Shown here one piece after another: positions 32,901 through 44,135 of a stretch of 64,000 nt of DNA; the stretch's first letter is position 1, and every line of letters starts with the position of its first letter. Below the pieces are notes generated by a model. That model was not told the DNA's origin. It saw nothing but the letters and a program-made list of their open reading frames with translations, and searched no databases. Origin of the DNA: Elephas maximus indicus (Eukaryota; Chordata; Mammalia; Proboscidea; Elephantidae); assembly GCF_024166365.1 (NCBI RefSeq), contig NC_064825.1, positions 103,864,480-103,928,479 on the forward strand, read 5' to 3'. The translations under genes and the position numbers were made by a program.

Positions 32901-35373
32901 ACACTACTGCAAGTAACCAAAAGAGACCTACCTACATAAGTGGAAAAACATACCTTTCTCGTGGATAGGAAGACTCAACATTGTGAAAATGTCAATTCTA
33001 CCCAAAGCAATCTACAGATACAATGTAATCCCTATCCAAATTCCAACAACATTTTTTAATGAGTTTGAGAAACAAATCACCAACTTCATATGGAAAGCGA
33101 AGAAGCCCTGGATAAGGAAAGGGTTACTGAAGAAGATGAACGAAGTGGGAGGCCTCATACTACCTGATTAAAAAAAAAAAAAAAAATTTTAGAACCTATT
33201 ATGTTGCCATAATAGTCAAAACAGCCTGGTACTGGGACAACAACAGATACATAGACCAAAGGAACAGAATTGAGAATTCAGACTTACATTCATCCACCTA
33301 TGAGCTGCTGATATTTCACAAAGGCCCAAAGTCTGTCAAATGGTGAAAAGACACTCTTTACAAATGGTGCTGGCGTAACTGGATATCCACCTGCAAAGAC
33401 ATGAAACAAGACCCTTATCTCACACCACACACAAAAACTAACTCAAAATGGATAAAGACCTAAATATAAAATCTAAAACAATAAAGACCTTGGTAGAAAA
33501 AATAGGGACAATGCTAGGAGCTCTAATAATACATGGCATAAACAGAATACAAAACATAACTAACAATGCACAAACACCAGAAGAGAAACTAGATAACTGG
33601 GAGCTCCTACAAATCAAACACTTATGTTCATCAAAAGACTTTGCAAAAGAGTAAAAAGGCAACCTATAGATGGGGAAAAAATTTTTGGCTATGACATATC
33701 TGATCAGGGTCTAATCTCTAAAATCTACAAATACTGCAAAACTTCAAACACAAAAAGGCAAATAACCCAATTAAAAATTGGCATAGGATATGAACAGACA
33801 CTTCACCAAAGAAGACATTCAGGCAGCTAATGGATACATGAGGAAATATTCAGGATCCTTAGCCATTAGAGAAATGCAAAACTACAATGAGATACCATCT
33901 CACCTCAACAAGGCTAGCATTAATCCAAAACACACAAAATAATTAATGTTGGAGAAGTTGTGGAGAGATTTGAACACTTATACACTGCTGGTGGCAACGT
34001 AAAATGGTACAACAAATTTGGAAATCAATTTGGCACTTCCTTAAAAAGCTAGAAGTAGAAGTACCATATGTCCAGCAATCCCACACCTTGAAATATATCC
34101 TAGAGAAAAAAGAGCCATCTCAGGAATAGACAGATCCATACCCATGTTCATTGCAGCACTCTTCAGAATTGCAAAAAGATAGAAACAACGTAGGTGCCCA
34201 TCAGTGGATGAGTGGCTAAACAAACTATGGTGTATTCACACAATGGGTTACTATGCAACAATAGAGAACAACAATGAATTTTTGAAACATCTCATAATAT
34301 GGATGAAATCTGGAAGGCATCATGCTGAGTGAAATTAGTCAGTTGCAAAATGACAAATACTGTATGAAACCACTATTATGAGAACTCAAGAAAAGGTTTA
34401 AACACAGAAGACAACATTCTTTTATGGTTACCAGGGTAAGGAGGGAGGGAGAGGGAAATTCACTAACTAGGTAGTAGGCAAGAATTATCTTAGGTGAAGG
34501 GAAGGACAAAGACAACACAGGGGAAATCAGTACCACGGGGCTAAACCAAAAGCTAAAAAGTTTCCTGAACACAACCAAACACTTCGAGGGACAGTGTAGC
34601 AGGGGTAGGGGTCTGGGGACCAAGGTTTTTGGAGATATCTAGGTCAATTGGCATAACAAAATTTATTAAGAAAATGTTCTGCATCCCACATTGGTGAGTG
34701 GCATCTGGGGTCTTAAAACTAGCAAGCGGTCATCTAAGATGCATCAATTGGTCCCAATCCAACTGGAGGAAAGGAGAATTAAGAACACCAAATACACAAA
34801 GAAAAAATTAGCCCAAGAGACAAAAGGGGCCATATAAACTAGAGACTCCATCAGCCTGAGACCAGAAAAACAGAATGGTGTCCATCTACTGCGAATGACT
34901 GCCCTGACAGAGAACACAACGGACAGTCCCTGACAGAGTAGGAAAAAAGTGGGGTGCAGAACTCAAATTCTAGTGAAAAGACCAGAGTTAATGGTCTGAT
35001 TGAGATTGGAAGAACCCCAGAAGACATGGCCTCCAGACTCTCTGTTAACCCAGGACTAAAACCATTATTGAAGCCAACTCTTTAGACATAAACTGGACTA
35101 TAAGACATAAAATGATACTTGTGAAGAATGTGCTTCTTAGCTCAAGTGGATACATGGGTCTAAATGGGAAGCTCCTGACTGGAGGCTAAATGAGAAGGCA
35201 GAAAGGGACAGGAGCTGGTTGAATGGACATGGGAAATTAGGGGTGGAAAGGAGGACTCTGTGATCAAATTACAGGGATAGCAAGTAGGGTCATATAACAA
35301 TGTGTGTACAAATTTTTGTATGGGAAATTAACTTGAGCTGTAAACTTTTACCTAAAGCATGATTAAAAAAAAA
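26975..35373 (+). mobile_element. L1 LINE, near full length, sense
   Basis: Begins with the L1 5' signature 'GGCAGGGCCAAGATGGCAGA' and ends with 'TTGAGCTGTAAACTTTTACC' and an A-run. A 14-15 bp duplication ATGGTGCTGAGGGAG occurs at 26961-26975 and 35374-35388. The order is 5' untranslated region, a broken ORF1 (about 28380-29200), then ORF2. ORF2 has endonuclease pieces at 29880-31125, an RT 'FADDMIL' motif at about 32640, and a C-terminal part near 33400-33850. All frames are interrupted. A solo LTR sits in the endonuclease part (30015-30721). Confidence 0.85.
30015..30721 (-). repeat. Solo LTR of an endogenous retrovirus, antisense
   Basis: A 707-bp insertion in L1 ORF2 flanked by a 4-bp duplication AAAG (30011-30014 and 30722-30725). 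Read on the minus strand it contains an AATAAA signal followed by about 115 bp and ends in 'CCCTGCAACA', as an LTR should. The other end reads TC instead of TG. No internal retroviral genes are present. A direct repeat inside it ('TTTTGTAACACCACCCCC' near 30540 and a variant near 30634) resembles a duplicated enhancer-like block. Confidence 0.7.
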
Positions 35374-35388
35374 ATGGTGCTGAGGGAG

Positions 35389-36160
35389 CAATGATGGCAA
35401 TCCTGACCCAGGGAGGCCATGTGCAGCAATTCTCCAGCTAAGTGATGCAGCACAGCCCTTCAAGAGGGGCCAGGGTGGTGCACAGGGCTGGGTTGGAGGG
35501 AGAAAGGAAAGGAAAGAGAGAGAAAGAAGAAACAGAAAAAGGAAAAATAAAAGCAAACAAACCAAAAAAATCACATCCCATCAGGAAGGAAAGGGAATAG
35601 CAAATGGGGATAGCTGGGCAGGAGCAAGGAAAGGAAGGAAGGAAAAGAGAGAGAAGCAACAACAAAACAATATCAAAAAACAACAGAAAAATGGCACTGA
35701 AAGGACCAGCTAGCGGGGGTGAGGCAGACCTGTGTGACCTGGTGTCTCTCTGGCCGAGCCAGCCAGTGAATTAGGAGGAAAACTGTGGCCTGTTGGAAAT
35801 CACCAGAGGCCATGTACAGGGAAGAAGGGTGGGGTGTAGGAAAGCGTGTATCCCTGGTGACCATGTGCTCTGCTGTTGGTAGCTCAGTGAGGTTGTCTTC
35901 CCATACTTGCTGTCTGCATTCCTTGCTTACTGTAGTCCAAGATGGCAAATCCATGCCATGTTAGCTGGTAGGGGACCTCCACTCTGTAGCTCTCCCTGTT
36001 CTCTGTTCTCTGTCAGTTTCTTATTCCCTTTGGTGCTTGATCAAGTTCTTTATTCCTTCATTTGATACTTGTATCTGTTTTACTTAGATTTTTGGGTCTT
36101 TGCTGCAGAGGGATAGCATAGTGCTTCTGTCTATAGAGCCATGTTGGCCCTGCCTCCTCT
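35389..36160 (-). repeat. L1 5' region, antisense (outer part)
   Basis: Continues the host L1 after the sense-L1 insertion. Two further tandem units lie at about 35389-35700, then unique 5' sequence ends at 'TTGGCCCTGCCTCCTCT' (plus strand), the reverse of an L1 start. L2 follows at once. Confidence 0.75.
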
Positions 36161-36164
36161 GGCT

Positions 36165-36990
36165 TACATTTTAAAAGGTCACTCTCACTACTGTGTTGAA
36201 AATAGGGTGTAGGCAGACAAGAATAGAAGTGGGGAGACCAGATAGGAAACTTGTAGTAATCCAGGTGAAAGATGATGGTGGCTTGGACCAGGGTGGTAAG
36301 GATGGAAGGTGGTGAGACATGATCAATTTCCGAATATATTTTAAAGGTAGATGTTAGGGTGTGATGATAAAATGGATGTGGGGTGTGCGGAAAGGAATTC
36401 AAGGGCAAGACTTAAGTTTCGACTAAGAAATAGAAGGATAAAGTGTCCATCTACCGAAAAGTCCAAGACTGCAAGAAAAGCATGTTTGGAACATGAGTGG
36501 GGTGGAGAGCAGGAATTTGGTTTTGATCATGGAGATGTTGAGTAGGCAGCTGGATATTATGTCAAGAGCAAGGTCTAGTTGGAGACATAAATTTGGAAAT
36601 TGTCAGCATGTAGATGGTACTTAAAGCCACGAGACCAGATGAGATCATTAGGCAAGTGAGCATAGACAGAAGAGAGAAGAGGGCCAAGGACTGAGCCCTG
36701 GGGCACTCCACCATGTAGAAATTGGGGAAATGAGGAGAAGCCAGCACCCAGACACTGATGAGGAGCCAGCCAGTGAATTAGGAGGAAAACCAGAAGGGTG
36801 TATTATCCTAGAAGCCAAGGAAAGAAACTCCTTGAAGGAACAGGGAGTAATCACTTTTAAACACTGCTGATAAGTAAGATAAACCCTGAAGAGCTGGTCA
36901 TTGGATTCAGCAACACGGAAGTCATTGGTGTCCTTAATACGGGCACCATTGGTGAAGTGGTGGGGAAGAAAACCTTCATGGAAGGGGTTC
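36165..36990 (-). repeat. L2, antisense
   Basis: Long antisense L2: 'GTAATCCAGGTGAAAGATGA', 'GGCTTGGACCAGGGTGGTA' and 'CTGAGCCCTGGGGCACTCC' occur in reverse L2 order. The minus-strand 114- and 116-codon frames belong to it. Confidence 0.7.
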
Positions 36991-37920
36991 AAGGAAGAAC
37001 AGGAAGAGAAGAATTGGAGATAGTGAGTATAGTCAACTTTTTAGTCAACAGGAGTAGAAAATGTGCCAGGAGTAGAAGGAGAGCAGGAGGGTTGAGAGGA
37101 GGGTTTTTGTTTGTTTGTTTTAATGGAAGATGGGAGAAATTGTAGCATGTTTCTATGTTAATGGGACTGCTCACTGGGGAAGAAAAAACTGATGAAGCAG
37201 GCAAGAGAGAGCTGCTGGAACCATGTCCTTGAGGAGGCAAGAGGGGATGAAATATCGGGTAAGAGTGGAGGGGTCTGTCTGAGATGGAGCACAGACTGTT
37301 TGTCCATAGAAATGGGAAAGGAGGCAGAGGTTATAGGCATAGACGCAGATAGGTGGCAAGACTGACCTTTCTAATGTCTGCTGTGGGTGAAAACTAATAT
37401 GTCGTTCCTGCATAAACCAAAAAAAAAAAAAAAAAAAAATCGGAGGGGTTGTTACTGGGACTGTCATCTTTAACAACATGGATCCAGCTTCAAAGAGGAA
37501 TCCATCTCTTTCAACTCCTTGTGTGTCTTTCTCTCCAAGAGTCAGAGTCTGGTTTCTCTCTGGGTGTCCCTCTTGTCTTTCTATCTCTGCGTCTTTGTCT
37601 CTCTCAGTTTTTCTGTCCTCTCCCACCCACCCTGGCTTTCTATGCCTGTGTGTTTACCCCTTTGTGGGTTTCTCTGTCTCCCCTTCCCTTCATGTTTGCA
37701 TCCAGGCTCCTCCTCCAGGCCTGGGTGTGGGGCCAACATTCTCTCCTCAGCTAGCACTTCCAACCAGACCTTCCAGTTCCATTTTGACAAAGAACCCAAT
37801 TTTGAAGCCAAGCTAGGGTAGGGCCTCCAGGAACTTCAGGTTGCCTTCATCTCCAGCCTTACGTATTTACATGAACATTAGTAGCCCTTAGACTGTGCCA
37901 CGTTGTCCTCCAAGCACCTT
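36991..37920. other. Intergenic, A-run and pyrimidine-rich stretch
   Basis: A run of about 21 A lies at 37419-37439. 37500-37700 is rich in 'TCTCTCTGGGTGTCC'-type words, which make several 100-150 codon chance frames. No exon is recognised. Confidence 0.45.
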
Positions 37921-37929
37921 CAAATGTTA

Positions 37930-38100
37930 ATTTATTTAACTCTCCCCTATGAAGTTGGTGCTATTGATGGCTCCATTTTACAAATGGGGAAATTGAGGCA
38001 CAGAGAAGCCAAGTCACTTGCTCAGGTCACATAGCTAATATGTGACAGAACTGGGATTTGAACCCAGGCAGTCAAGAGTGCTAGATCTTAATCACTCTTA
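37930..38100 (-). repeat. MIR, antisense
   Basis: 'CCATTTTACAAATGGGGAAA' followed by 'GGGATTTGAACCCAGGCAGT'. This is the antisense MIR order. Confidence 0.75.
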
Positions 38101-39195
38101 ATCATGAGATGACACTACTTCTTTTTCTAGTCCTTGCTTCTTTCTCCACCCCTGATCTTTGGGGAAAGACTCTGATCTATGAAAAACCCTGGATTTGATC
38201 CAGTTTGTGTGTAACTCTCAGCAGTCCACTGCCCTCCATAGGCTCCAGTTGGCTTGTTGATCAGATAAAGGGGTGGAACTCATCCAACCCTTGGTGGGCC
38301 TGTGACCTTACTTCAACAAGAGAATAAGTCCACCTGAGTCCTGGCCACATAACCCCTCATATCATTGTTGACCTGGCACTCAACCCTCCGTGAATGCCAG
38401 AGCCAGCCATGCTCGCTCCAAGCCCCAATCCTTCCCAAGTGAGAAAGGTTTCTCTGGAAGCATAGACCCAGGCCACAAGAGGGCGCAGGTACTCCTACTT
38501 CCCACACAGATCTGTCACCTCATTTAACCTGGAACCCTCCCTCCTGTCACCCTGCCTGAACCCAACTCCACTCAAAAAAAGGGAACTCAGCACCCTCTCT
38601 GGGCCCAGCCCTGTAAGGTGGGGGAAACCTAGGGTGGGGAAGGATAATAGCCTTTGTGTCATCCCACGCTGGATCAAAACTATGACCCAGCCCACTCCCA
38701 CCAAAGCCCTACTGGAACACAGACATTCAACCTCATCTCTAGTCCTCATTACGAAATCAATGCACAACCCCAACTCAATTGTACCTCAATACCTCCTCAT
38801 CTAAAACCTCGGTCTTGGCCCCATCTCCAGCCCCAACCCAACAGGACCCCATCAACAACCTTATCCCCAGACCCCTCCCATCTGCAATCCAACCTTATCC
38901 AAAACACCACGTCCAGTACCACCTCTAATCACATTACCCATCCTCATACACATTTCCATTATCCTCCCAAAACTCACTTGCATTCCCAGTGCTGTCATAT
39001 GACCCATCCTAAACCTAACCATGAACTCCACTCCAACCCTAAATTAAACCATGCTCACTTTTCCTAATATAGGGAAAAATTATAAAAGAGTTTGAAATGA
39101 ACCCAACAGGTGACTAAACATCTTCAGTGGAAAACTAGGTGGGCTTTTTGATTCTGTGGGGTCTCTGCATTTTTCATTGTCTTGGAGCTATTTTT
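38101..39195. other. Intergenic with a C-rich imperfect array
   Basis: 38690-39060 is built of CCCAACCC, CCCATCTCCA and ACCTCATC words without a fixed period. It looks like a decayed minisatellite and produces a 137-codon chance frame. The remainder has no recognisable feature. Confidence 0.45.
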
Positions 39196-39312
39196 GTTGT
39201 TGTTGTTAGGTGCTGTCGAGTTGGTTCGGACCCATAGTAACCCTATGTACATCAGAATGAAACGCTTCCTGGTCCTGCACCATCCTTACAATCATTGCTA
39301 TGTTTGAGCCCT
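39196..39312 (-). repeat. RTE 3'-tail fragment
   Basis: 'GGTGCTGTCGAGTTGGTTCG' to 'TCATTGCTATGTTTGAGCCC' matches the last 115 bp of the RTE copies. Confidence 0.8.
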
Positions 39313-39799
39313 TAACCACTGCACCACCCAAATTAATCTCCAGCATCATAGATACCACTCCCACTCCCCTCCCCGCCCCGCATACACATACACAACTATC
39401 AGGCACAAGAAGGGAATATATAGGTAGGTGGCTAGAAAAGTCAACTACTCTTGGATTTGGTTGGGGGCAGGGATGGGTCCCAGGAAAGCAATATTTTGGA
39501 TAATTGTTCTCTCAGGAGCAGGGTCAGATGGGGTGAGGGAGTCCATGGGGGCACAGTTGGAGAGGGAGAAGCAGGATCACGAAAATTCTGGGGACTGGGA
39601 TGGAGGGGAGGAGGAAGGAAGAAGAGGTGGTATTTCAGGGATGAGTAGGTGTCTCCTGGAACTGTGGCTGGGTGGGGCCCTGAGTTAATCCCAGGGGGTG
39701 GAGGGAGTAGGATTAAAGATTAGGGAGGACTGAGGTGATGTCAGAATTTGGAATAAGGCCAATGATGGGGACCAGATAAAGTTTGGAAAGAGAGAGAGA

Positions 39800-39915
39800 A
39801 GTTGGCTAACCAAAATGTCGGCAGTTGGAATCCACCAGCCACTTCTTGGAAACCCTATTGGGGAGTTCTCCTCTGTCCTACAGGATCACTCTATGGCAAC
39901 AGGTTTTGTATCTTT
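39800..39915 (+). repeat. AfroSINE, sense, partial
   Basis: Only the part 'GCTAACCAAAATGTCGGCAG' to 'CACTCTATGGCAACAGG' remains. The head is missing and the tail is shortened. Confidence 0.75.
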
Positions 39916-40510
39916 TCAGAACATGAAACTGGGCAGAAGCTCTTCACCTGGGCCCCTCGCTCAGGTAGGGCAGGCTGGGGAAAGGGCGGGAAGTGATGGG
40001 GGGGAGAAGGAGGGGTGAAGAGGGAAGAGGACAGAGAGAACAGCTGAGTCAGGGAGATGGAGATGGAAGCTGGAGGCACAGATGTAGAGACAGAAACATG
40101 CAGAGGTGGAGGGAGATGAGAAACTCAGGTTGAGGGGGAGTATGCTGACAGACTTGGAGAGGTGAGAAAGTGGGCCCAGAGCGGGAATGAAGGAAAGGCA
40201 AGCAAAGAAGGGGAGGGGCAGTAGATTGCGCCAAGGACCCAGCACTCTGGAGGGCAGGGGTCGGGGGGCTGGCCATCTGGGGTGAGGAGCCGCCAGCCAG
40301 AGCCCAAGGGGGTGCAGACTGCCCTTCCTAGCTCCTTGCTCGACCCCCACCACAGGACGGAATTCGGGGCTGGGGTGTGCCGATTCCAGGGTCAGAGGTG
40401 GGGAGATTCAAGGCTGGGAAGCGCAAGAGCAGAGGGATTTCAGGAATGGGGGTTTCCGGGTGACCCCTTAACACCCCTTCGACTTCTCAGGCCCCGCCCT
40501 GCCCCCTACA
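39916..40510. other. Region upstream of the KLK13 leader exon
   Basis: G/A-rich DNA with 'GGAGATGGAGATGGAAGC' runs and then GC-richer sequence. No TATA box is convincing. 'CTACAGGAGAGCCACC' just before the leader exon may be a splice acceptor or untranslated leader. Confidence 0.35.
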
Positions 40511-40521
40511 GGAGAGCCACC

Positions 40522-40573
40522 GTGCTGCCCCTGGCCGCAGCAATCGCCTCCCTGACCTTGGCCTTGTCAGGAG
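40522..40573 (+). other. KLK13: KLK13 pseudogene, leader exon with lost ATG
   Basis: 'GAGAGCCACC' (a good Kozak context) is followed by GTG CTG rather than the ATG TGG expected for KLK13. The hydrophobic leader 'AIASLTLALSGG' is intact and a GTAAGA donor follows in phase 1. Confidence 0.75.
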
Positions 40574-40979
40574 GTAAGAATACGCGGAGGTGGAGGCGGG
40601 GTGGCAGCTCTGGACCGTGGTGGGAGGGCTCGGGCGGGGTGAGGTGGGGGACGTAGGAGTCGCGAGCTCCGCCACCCGCACACGCGGAGCAGGGTCCCAC
40701 CAGGACAGCCCAGAGAGCTTCCTGCTTGTCCCTGTGTGACTTGGCTTCCCTACTGGGATCAGCCGACTGTCTCCACTTACTCAACTTTTTTCCCCTCTGA
40801 CCCCAGTCCCCTCCCTGGAAATGCCTCCAACTCTTTTTATGTCTCCTAGATCCTGTCCACCAGGCCCCTTCTCTAACTGCTCTACTCTGCACCCCAGCCC
40901 ACCCCCAGCTCCCAAACTACTCCCTTAGCAGTGTCTACCACATTCAATGCCCCCTGGCCTCCCTGGGGTCCCTGGGAGT

Positions 40980-41215
40980 CAGATGAGTGGTATGGACATC
41001 GGGTTCAAATCCTGCCGCTGCCGCTGCCACTGCCTGGCTGTATGTCTTGGAGCAAATAACTTACCTTCTCTGTGCTTCAGTTTCTTCATCTGTAAAATGG
41101 GAGCATATGAGTTCTTATCACAAAGGGTTGATGTGAATATTCAAATGAGGTAATTGGAGTACTGCGCTCAGTGAACGTCAGGTAGAAGAAACTAAATTAT
41201 TAGTCATTATTGTTA
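40980..41215 (+). repeat. MIR
   Basis: 'GGTTCAAATCCTGCCGCTGC', 'TTCATCTGTAAAATGGGAGC' and 'CAGTGAACGTCAGGTAG' occur in MIR order, with a short GCCGCT expansion. Confidence 0.8.
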
Positions 41216-41410
41216 CTTTATTATTACTATTGTCTCTTCATTCTCAGCCTCTCCCAGAACCTGCTAGTTCATGTAGCCTTTAAGCCTTGGGGTAACCCAA
41301 AACCTATGTGACTCCAACTAAAGTTGGTCCCTAAAGATTCCTTTCTCACGGGTAAGCTCCTCTTCCCTGCCTTTGCAGCAGGCAAGTTCTCTGGAAACCC
41401 TAACCATGCA

Positions 41411-41437
41411 TCATGCATTCATTCATTCATTCATTCA
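41411..41437. repeat. (ATTC)n microsatellite
   Basis: About six ATTC units at the start of a MIR/L2-like block. Confidence 0.9.
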
Positions 41438-41835
41438 ACAACTTCCGAGCACCAGGCACTGTGCTGGGTGCTGTATAAGCACAGACACAGTTTCTGCTCC
41501 TAGCTGCCAGAGCCTAGCAGGATGAATGGAGACGTTACTCAAATAATTACCCAAATAATTAGTTGCAACTGTGACATGGGGCAAGGGCTTCAAGGAGCCA
41601 AGCCAGGAGTCCAGATGGCCTCCCAAAGGCCTTGAACTGAGACCAGAAGGAGAACAAGGGGTCCACGAGGAGTCAAGCCCCTGCCACCATCCTTGCCTGT
41701 TCGTGGGGTGGCTCCTCTCCTTTGGCAACACTCCCAGGACTCGTGTCCATGTCCTGAGTGCTTCCTGGCTGCCACATCCTGGGCTAGGAGCTCCACATGT
41801 GCGGTCTTGTGGAATCCTGAACAACCTTATGAGGT

Positions 41836-42235
41836 GATGTTGTATGCCTTCAAGTCTATTCCGCCTCATACCTACTCTATAGGACAGAATAGGGTTTCCA
41901 AGGCTGTAATCTTTATGGATGTGTACTCTCCTCAGTGCACTGGGCTGCTAACTTAAAGGTCAGCAGTTTGAACCCATCAGCCGATCCATGGCAGAAAGAT
42001 GTGGCAGGCTGCTCCTGTGAAGATTTACGGCTTTGGAAACCCTGTGGGGCAGTTCTACTCTGTCCTGTAGGGTTGCTATAAATTGGAATTGACTCAATGG
42101 CAGTGGGTTGGTTTGTTTTTAAATCTTTACGGGAGCACACTGCCTCATCTTTCTCCTGTGGATCTGGTTGGTGTGTTCGAACCACTGTCTTTCCGGTTAG
42201 CAACCAAGTGCTTTAACCACTGTGCCACCAGGGCT
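41836..42235 (-). repeat. AfroSINE, antisense, split by a sense SINE
   Basis: The left part is 41836-41917 and the right part resumes at about 42119. 'AATCTTTATGG' at the left edge and 'AATCTTTACGG' at the right edge mark the duplication. Confidence 0.85.
41918..42118 (+). repeat. AfroSINE, sense, nested
   Basis: Inserted into the antisense SINE around it. Reads 'GGGCTGCTAACTTAAAGGTC' to 'TTGACTCAATGGCAGTGGG'. Confidence 0.85.
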
Positions 42236-42420
42236 TCTCTTCCAACTCATAGTGACCGTATATGACAGAGTAGAACTGCCCCATAAGGTTTCTAGGTTGT
42301 AATCTTTACAGGAGCAGATCAGCATTCTTTTCTCCCAAGGAGCAGTTGGTGGGTTCGAACCACCAACCTTGTTAGCAGCTGAGCATTTAACCATTGCACC
42401 ACCAGGGCTCCTTACTTATG
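42236..42420 (-). repeat. AfroSINE, antisense
   Basis: 'TTCCAACTCATAGTGACCG' to 'CATTGCACCACCAGGGCTCC'. It follows directly on the previous composite. Confidence 0.85.
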
Positions 42421-42439
42421 AGGTAGGTGCACTGTAATT

Positions 42440-42545
42440 ATTCCACAGTTTCACAGCTGAAAAACCCAAGACTCGGAGGCAGAAGGGTCCTGTCCCAAAT
42501 ATACCTGCAGTGCCCGAGCCAGGATCCAAACCCAGAACTGTCCCC
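42440..42545 (-). repeat. MIR, antisense, partial
   Basis: 'CCGAGCCAGGATCCAAACCC' and the preceding 'ACAGCTGAAAAACCCAAGAC' are in antisense MIR order. Confidence 0.65.
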
Positions 42546-42635
42546 CCAGCAAACCACCATCTTAATTTTTGACCTAATGGTCTTCTGAAAGTCAACTTTT
42601 TTTTTTTTTTTTTACTTAAATAAAACTGCATTGGA

Positions 42636-42858
42636 TCTCTGGGTGGTGAAAACAGTTAACACACTCAACTGCTAACTGAAAGGTTGGAGGTTTGAATCAA
42701 TTCTGATTCATAGCAACCCCGTGTGACAGAGTAGAACTGCCCCATAGGGTTTACTAGGCTGCAATCTTTATGGGAGCAGATTGTTAGGTCTTTCTCCTGC
42801 GGAGCCACTGGGTGGGTTTCAAACTGCCATCTTTCTGGTTAGCAGCTGAGCACTATTA
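42636..42858 (-). repeat. AfroSINE pair: sense head joined to antisense copy
   Basis: 42636-42690 is a sense SINE head ('GGATCTCTGGGTGGTGAAAA'). 42690-42858 is an antisense copy from its tail to 'GGTTAGCAGCTGAGCAC'. Confidence 0.75.
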
Positions 42859-42859
42859 A

Positions 42860-43330
42860 ATCCTACAACTGTCCAATGAGAGATGAACTATTACTGTTCC
42901 TACTTTACAGCTGAGAAAATTGAGGTGGAGACTTGCATAAGATTATACAGTTGGGAAGTGGCACACAGCTGTGCTTGGCTTCCCTCTGTCCCACTGCCCA
43001 CTGTGTGCCTCCAGTGCTAGGCAGAGTGCCTGACACACACAACATTCATTCATGGAGCACCTATTGTGTGCCAAGCACTGTGCTAGGTCCTGAGGATCCT
43101 GCACTGATTAAGGTACTTACAGTGCCTATGCTTAATGGAGCTTACAGTCAGGGTGGGGAGATAATGGAAAAAAAAAAAAAAAAGACATTAATGTAAATAA
43201 ATAAAAAGAGAAATGAATAATGATCATTGCTGTGGAGAAAATTAACAGGGGGAATACAATAGTGAATGACTAGGGGTCAGTAGGGGCAACATTAGACCAG
43301 GTGGTCAGGGAAGGCCTCTCTGAGGAGGCC
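42860..43330. repeat. MIR/L2-derived block
   Basis: 'CATTCATGGAGCACCTATTG' and 'GGTCAGGGAAGGCCTCTCTG' indicate old MIR and antisense L2. An A-run lies at 43169-43183. Confidence 0.55.
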
Positions 43331-43590
43331 GCATTTGGGTTGAGCTCTCAGACATGGGCTCTATAGATTGTACACCATTGTCCAGTAGAACTTTCTGCAA
43401 ATGAAGGGAATTTTTCTATATCCACATTGTTCAATATGGTAGCCACTGGCCACATGGGGATATTGAGCATTTGAAAAGTGACTGCTGCAAAGAATAAACT
43501 AAATTTTTATTTTTATTTAATTTTAATCAACTTAAATTTTAATAGCTACATGTGGCTGGTGACTACCATATTGGACAGTGCAAATCTAGA
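43331..43590. other. Old repeat, family not named
   Basis: 'CATTGTTCAATATGGTAGCC' and 'CTACATGTGGCTGGTGACTA' read like a short palindromic-ended DNA transposon remnant of the MER5 kind. I am not certain of the family. Confidence 0.4.
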
Positions 43591-43926
43591 GAAGGGAACA
43601 TTCCAGGAAGAAGAAACAGCAAGTACAATGGCTCTGAGGGCTTGGTGTGCTTGAAGAATAGACCCAAGTGACTGGAACAGATTGAATGATGGGGATAGAG
43701 GCAGGAGATGGGATCAGAGAGGCCGGCAGCAGCCAGATGCTGAATAATCCTGCAAACGTTGGAAAGGCCCTGAATTTTATTTTTAAGGAAGCTACAGCAG
43801 GGTGTTAAATGCGGGAGTGTCATGGTCTGACTTTCCTTTTTCAAAGATCCCTCTGGTTGCTTTGAAAACAGTAGATTGGAGGACTGCACAAGTGGAAGCA
43901 TTTAGTAGACTCTTGTAGGCATTTGA
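43591..43926 (-). repeat. L2, antisense
   Basis: 'ACATTCCAGGAAGAAGAAAC', 'GGGTGTTAAATGCGGGAGTG' and 'GATCCCTCTGGTTGC' are in reverse L2 order. Confidence 0.6.
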
Positions 43927-44135
43927 AGCTCCTGGATGGTGCAAATGATTAATGCTCTAGGCTGCTAACTGAAAGTTTGGCAGTTCGAGTCCACTCAGAG
44001 GCATTTCAGAAGAAAGGTCTGGTGATCTACTTCTAAAAATTCAGCCACTGAAAACCCTATGGAGCACAGTTCTATTCTGACACACTTGGGTCGCCATGAG
44101 TCAGAATTGACTCCACCGCAACTGGTTTGGTGGTG
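43927..44135 (+). repeat. AfroSINE, sense
   Basis: 'GCTCCTGGATGGTGCAAATG' to 'GACTCCACCGCAACTGG'. It splits the surrounding L2. Confidence 0.85.

Larger units (their letters stand above)
18742..36160 (-). repeat. L1 LINE, antisense, split by later insertions
   Basis: The pieces 18742-20744, 23985-26960 and 35389-36160 read on the minus strand as one L1. The 5' start at 36160 has the 'GAGGCAGGGCCAACATGGC' motif, then come a 5' untranslated region with tandem units, ORF1-like and ORF2-like DNA. The 3' end is cut off at 18742. Both reading frames are full of stops, so it is dead. Insertions inside it, in order, are a SINE at 20352, an RTE at 20757, an L1 3' fragment at 24750 and a whole sense L1 at 26975. 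Confidence 0.8.
40574..41835 (+). other. KLK13 intron 1, proximal part
   Basis: Holds a MIR (40980-41215), an (ATTC)n run at 41411-41437, and sequence with no other recognisable feature. Confidence 0.5.

Noticed and set aside
37171-37626. 151-codon minus-strand frame
   Set aside because: It crosses a long A-run (a stretch of Phe) and antisense L2. Composition is that of simple repeats.
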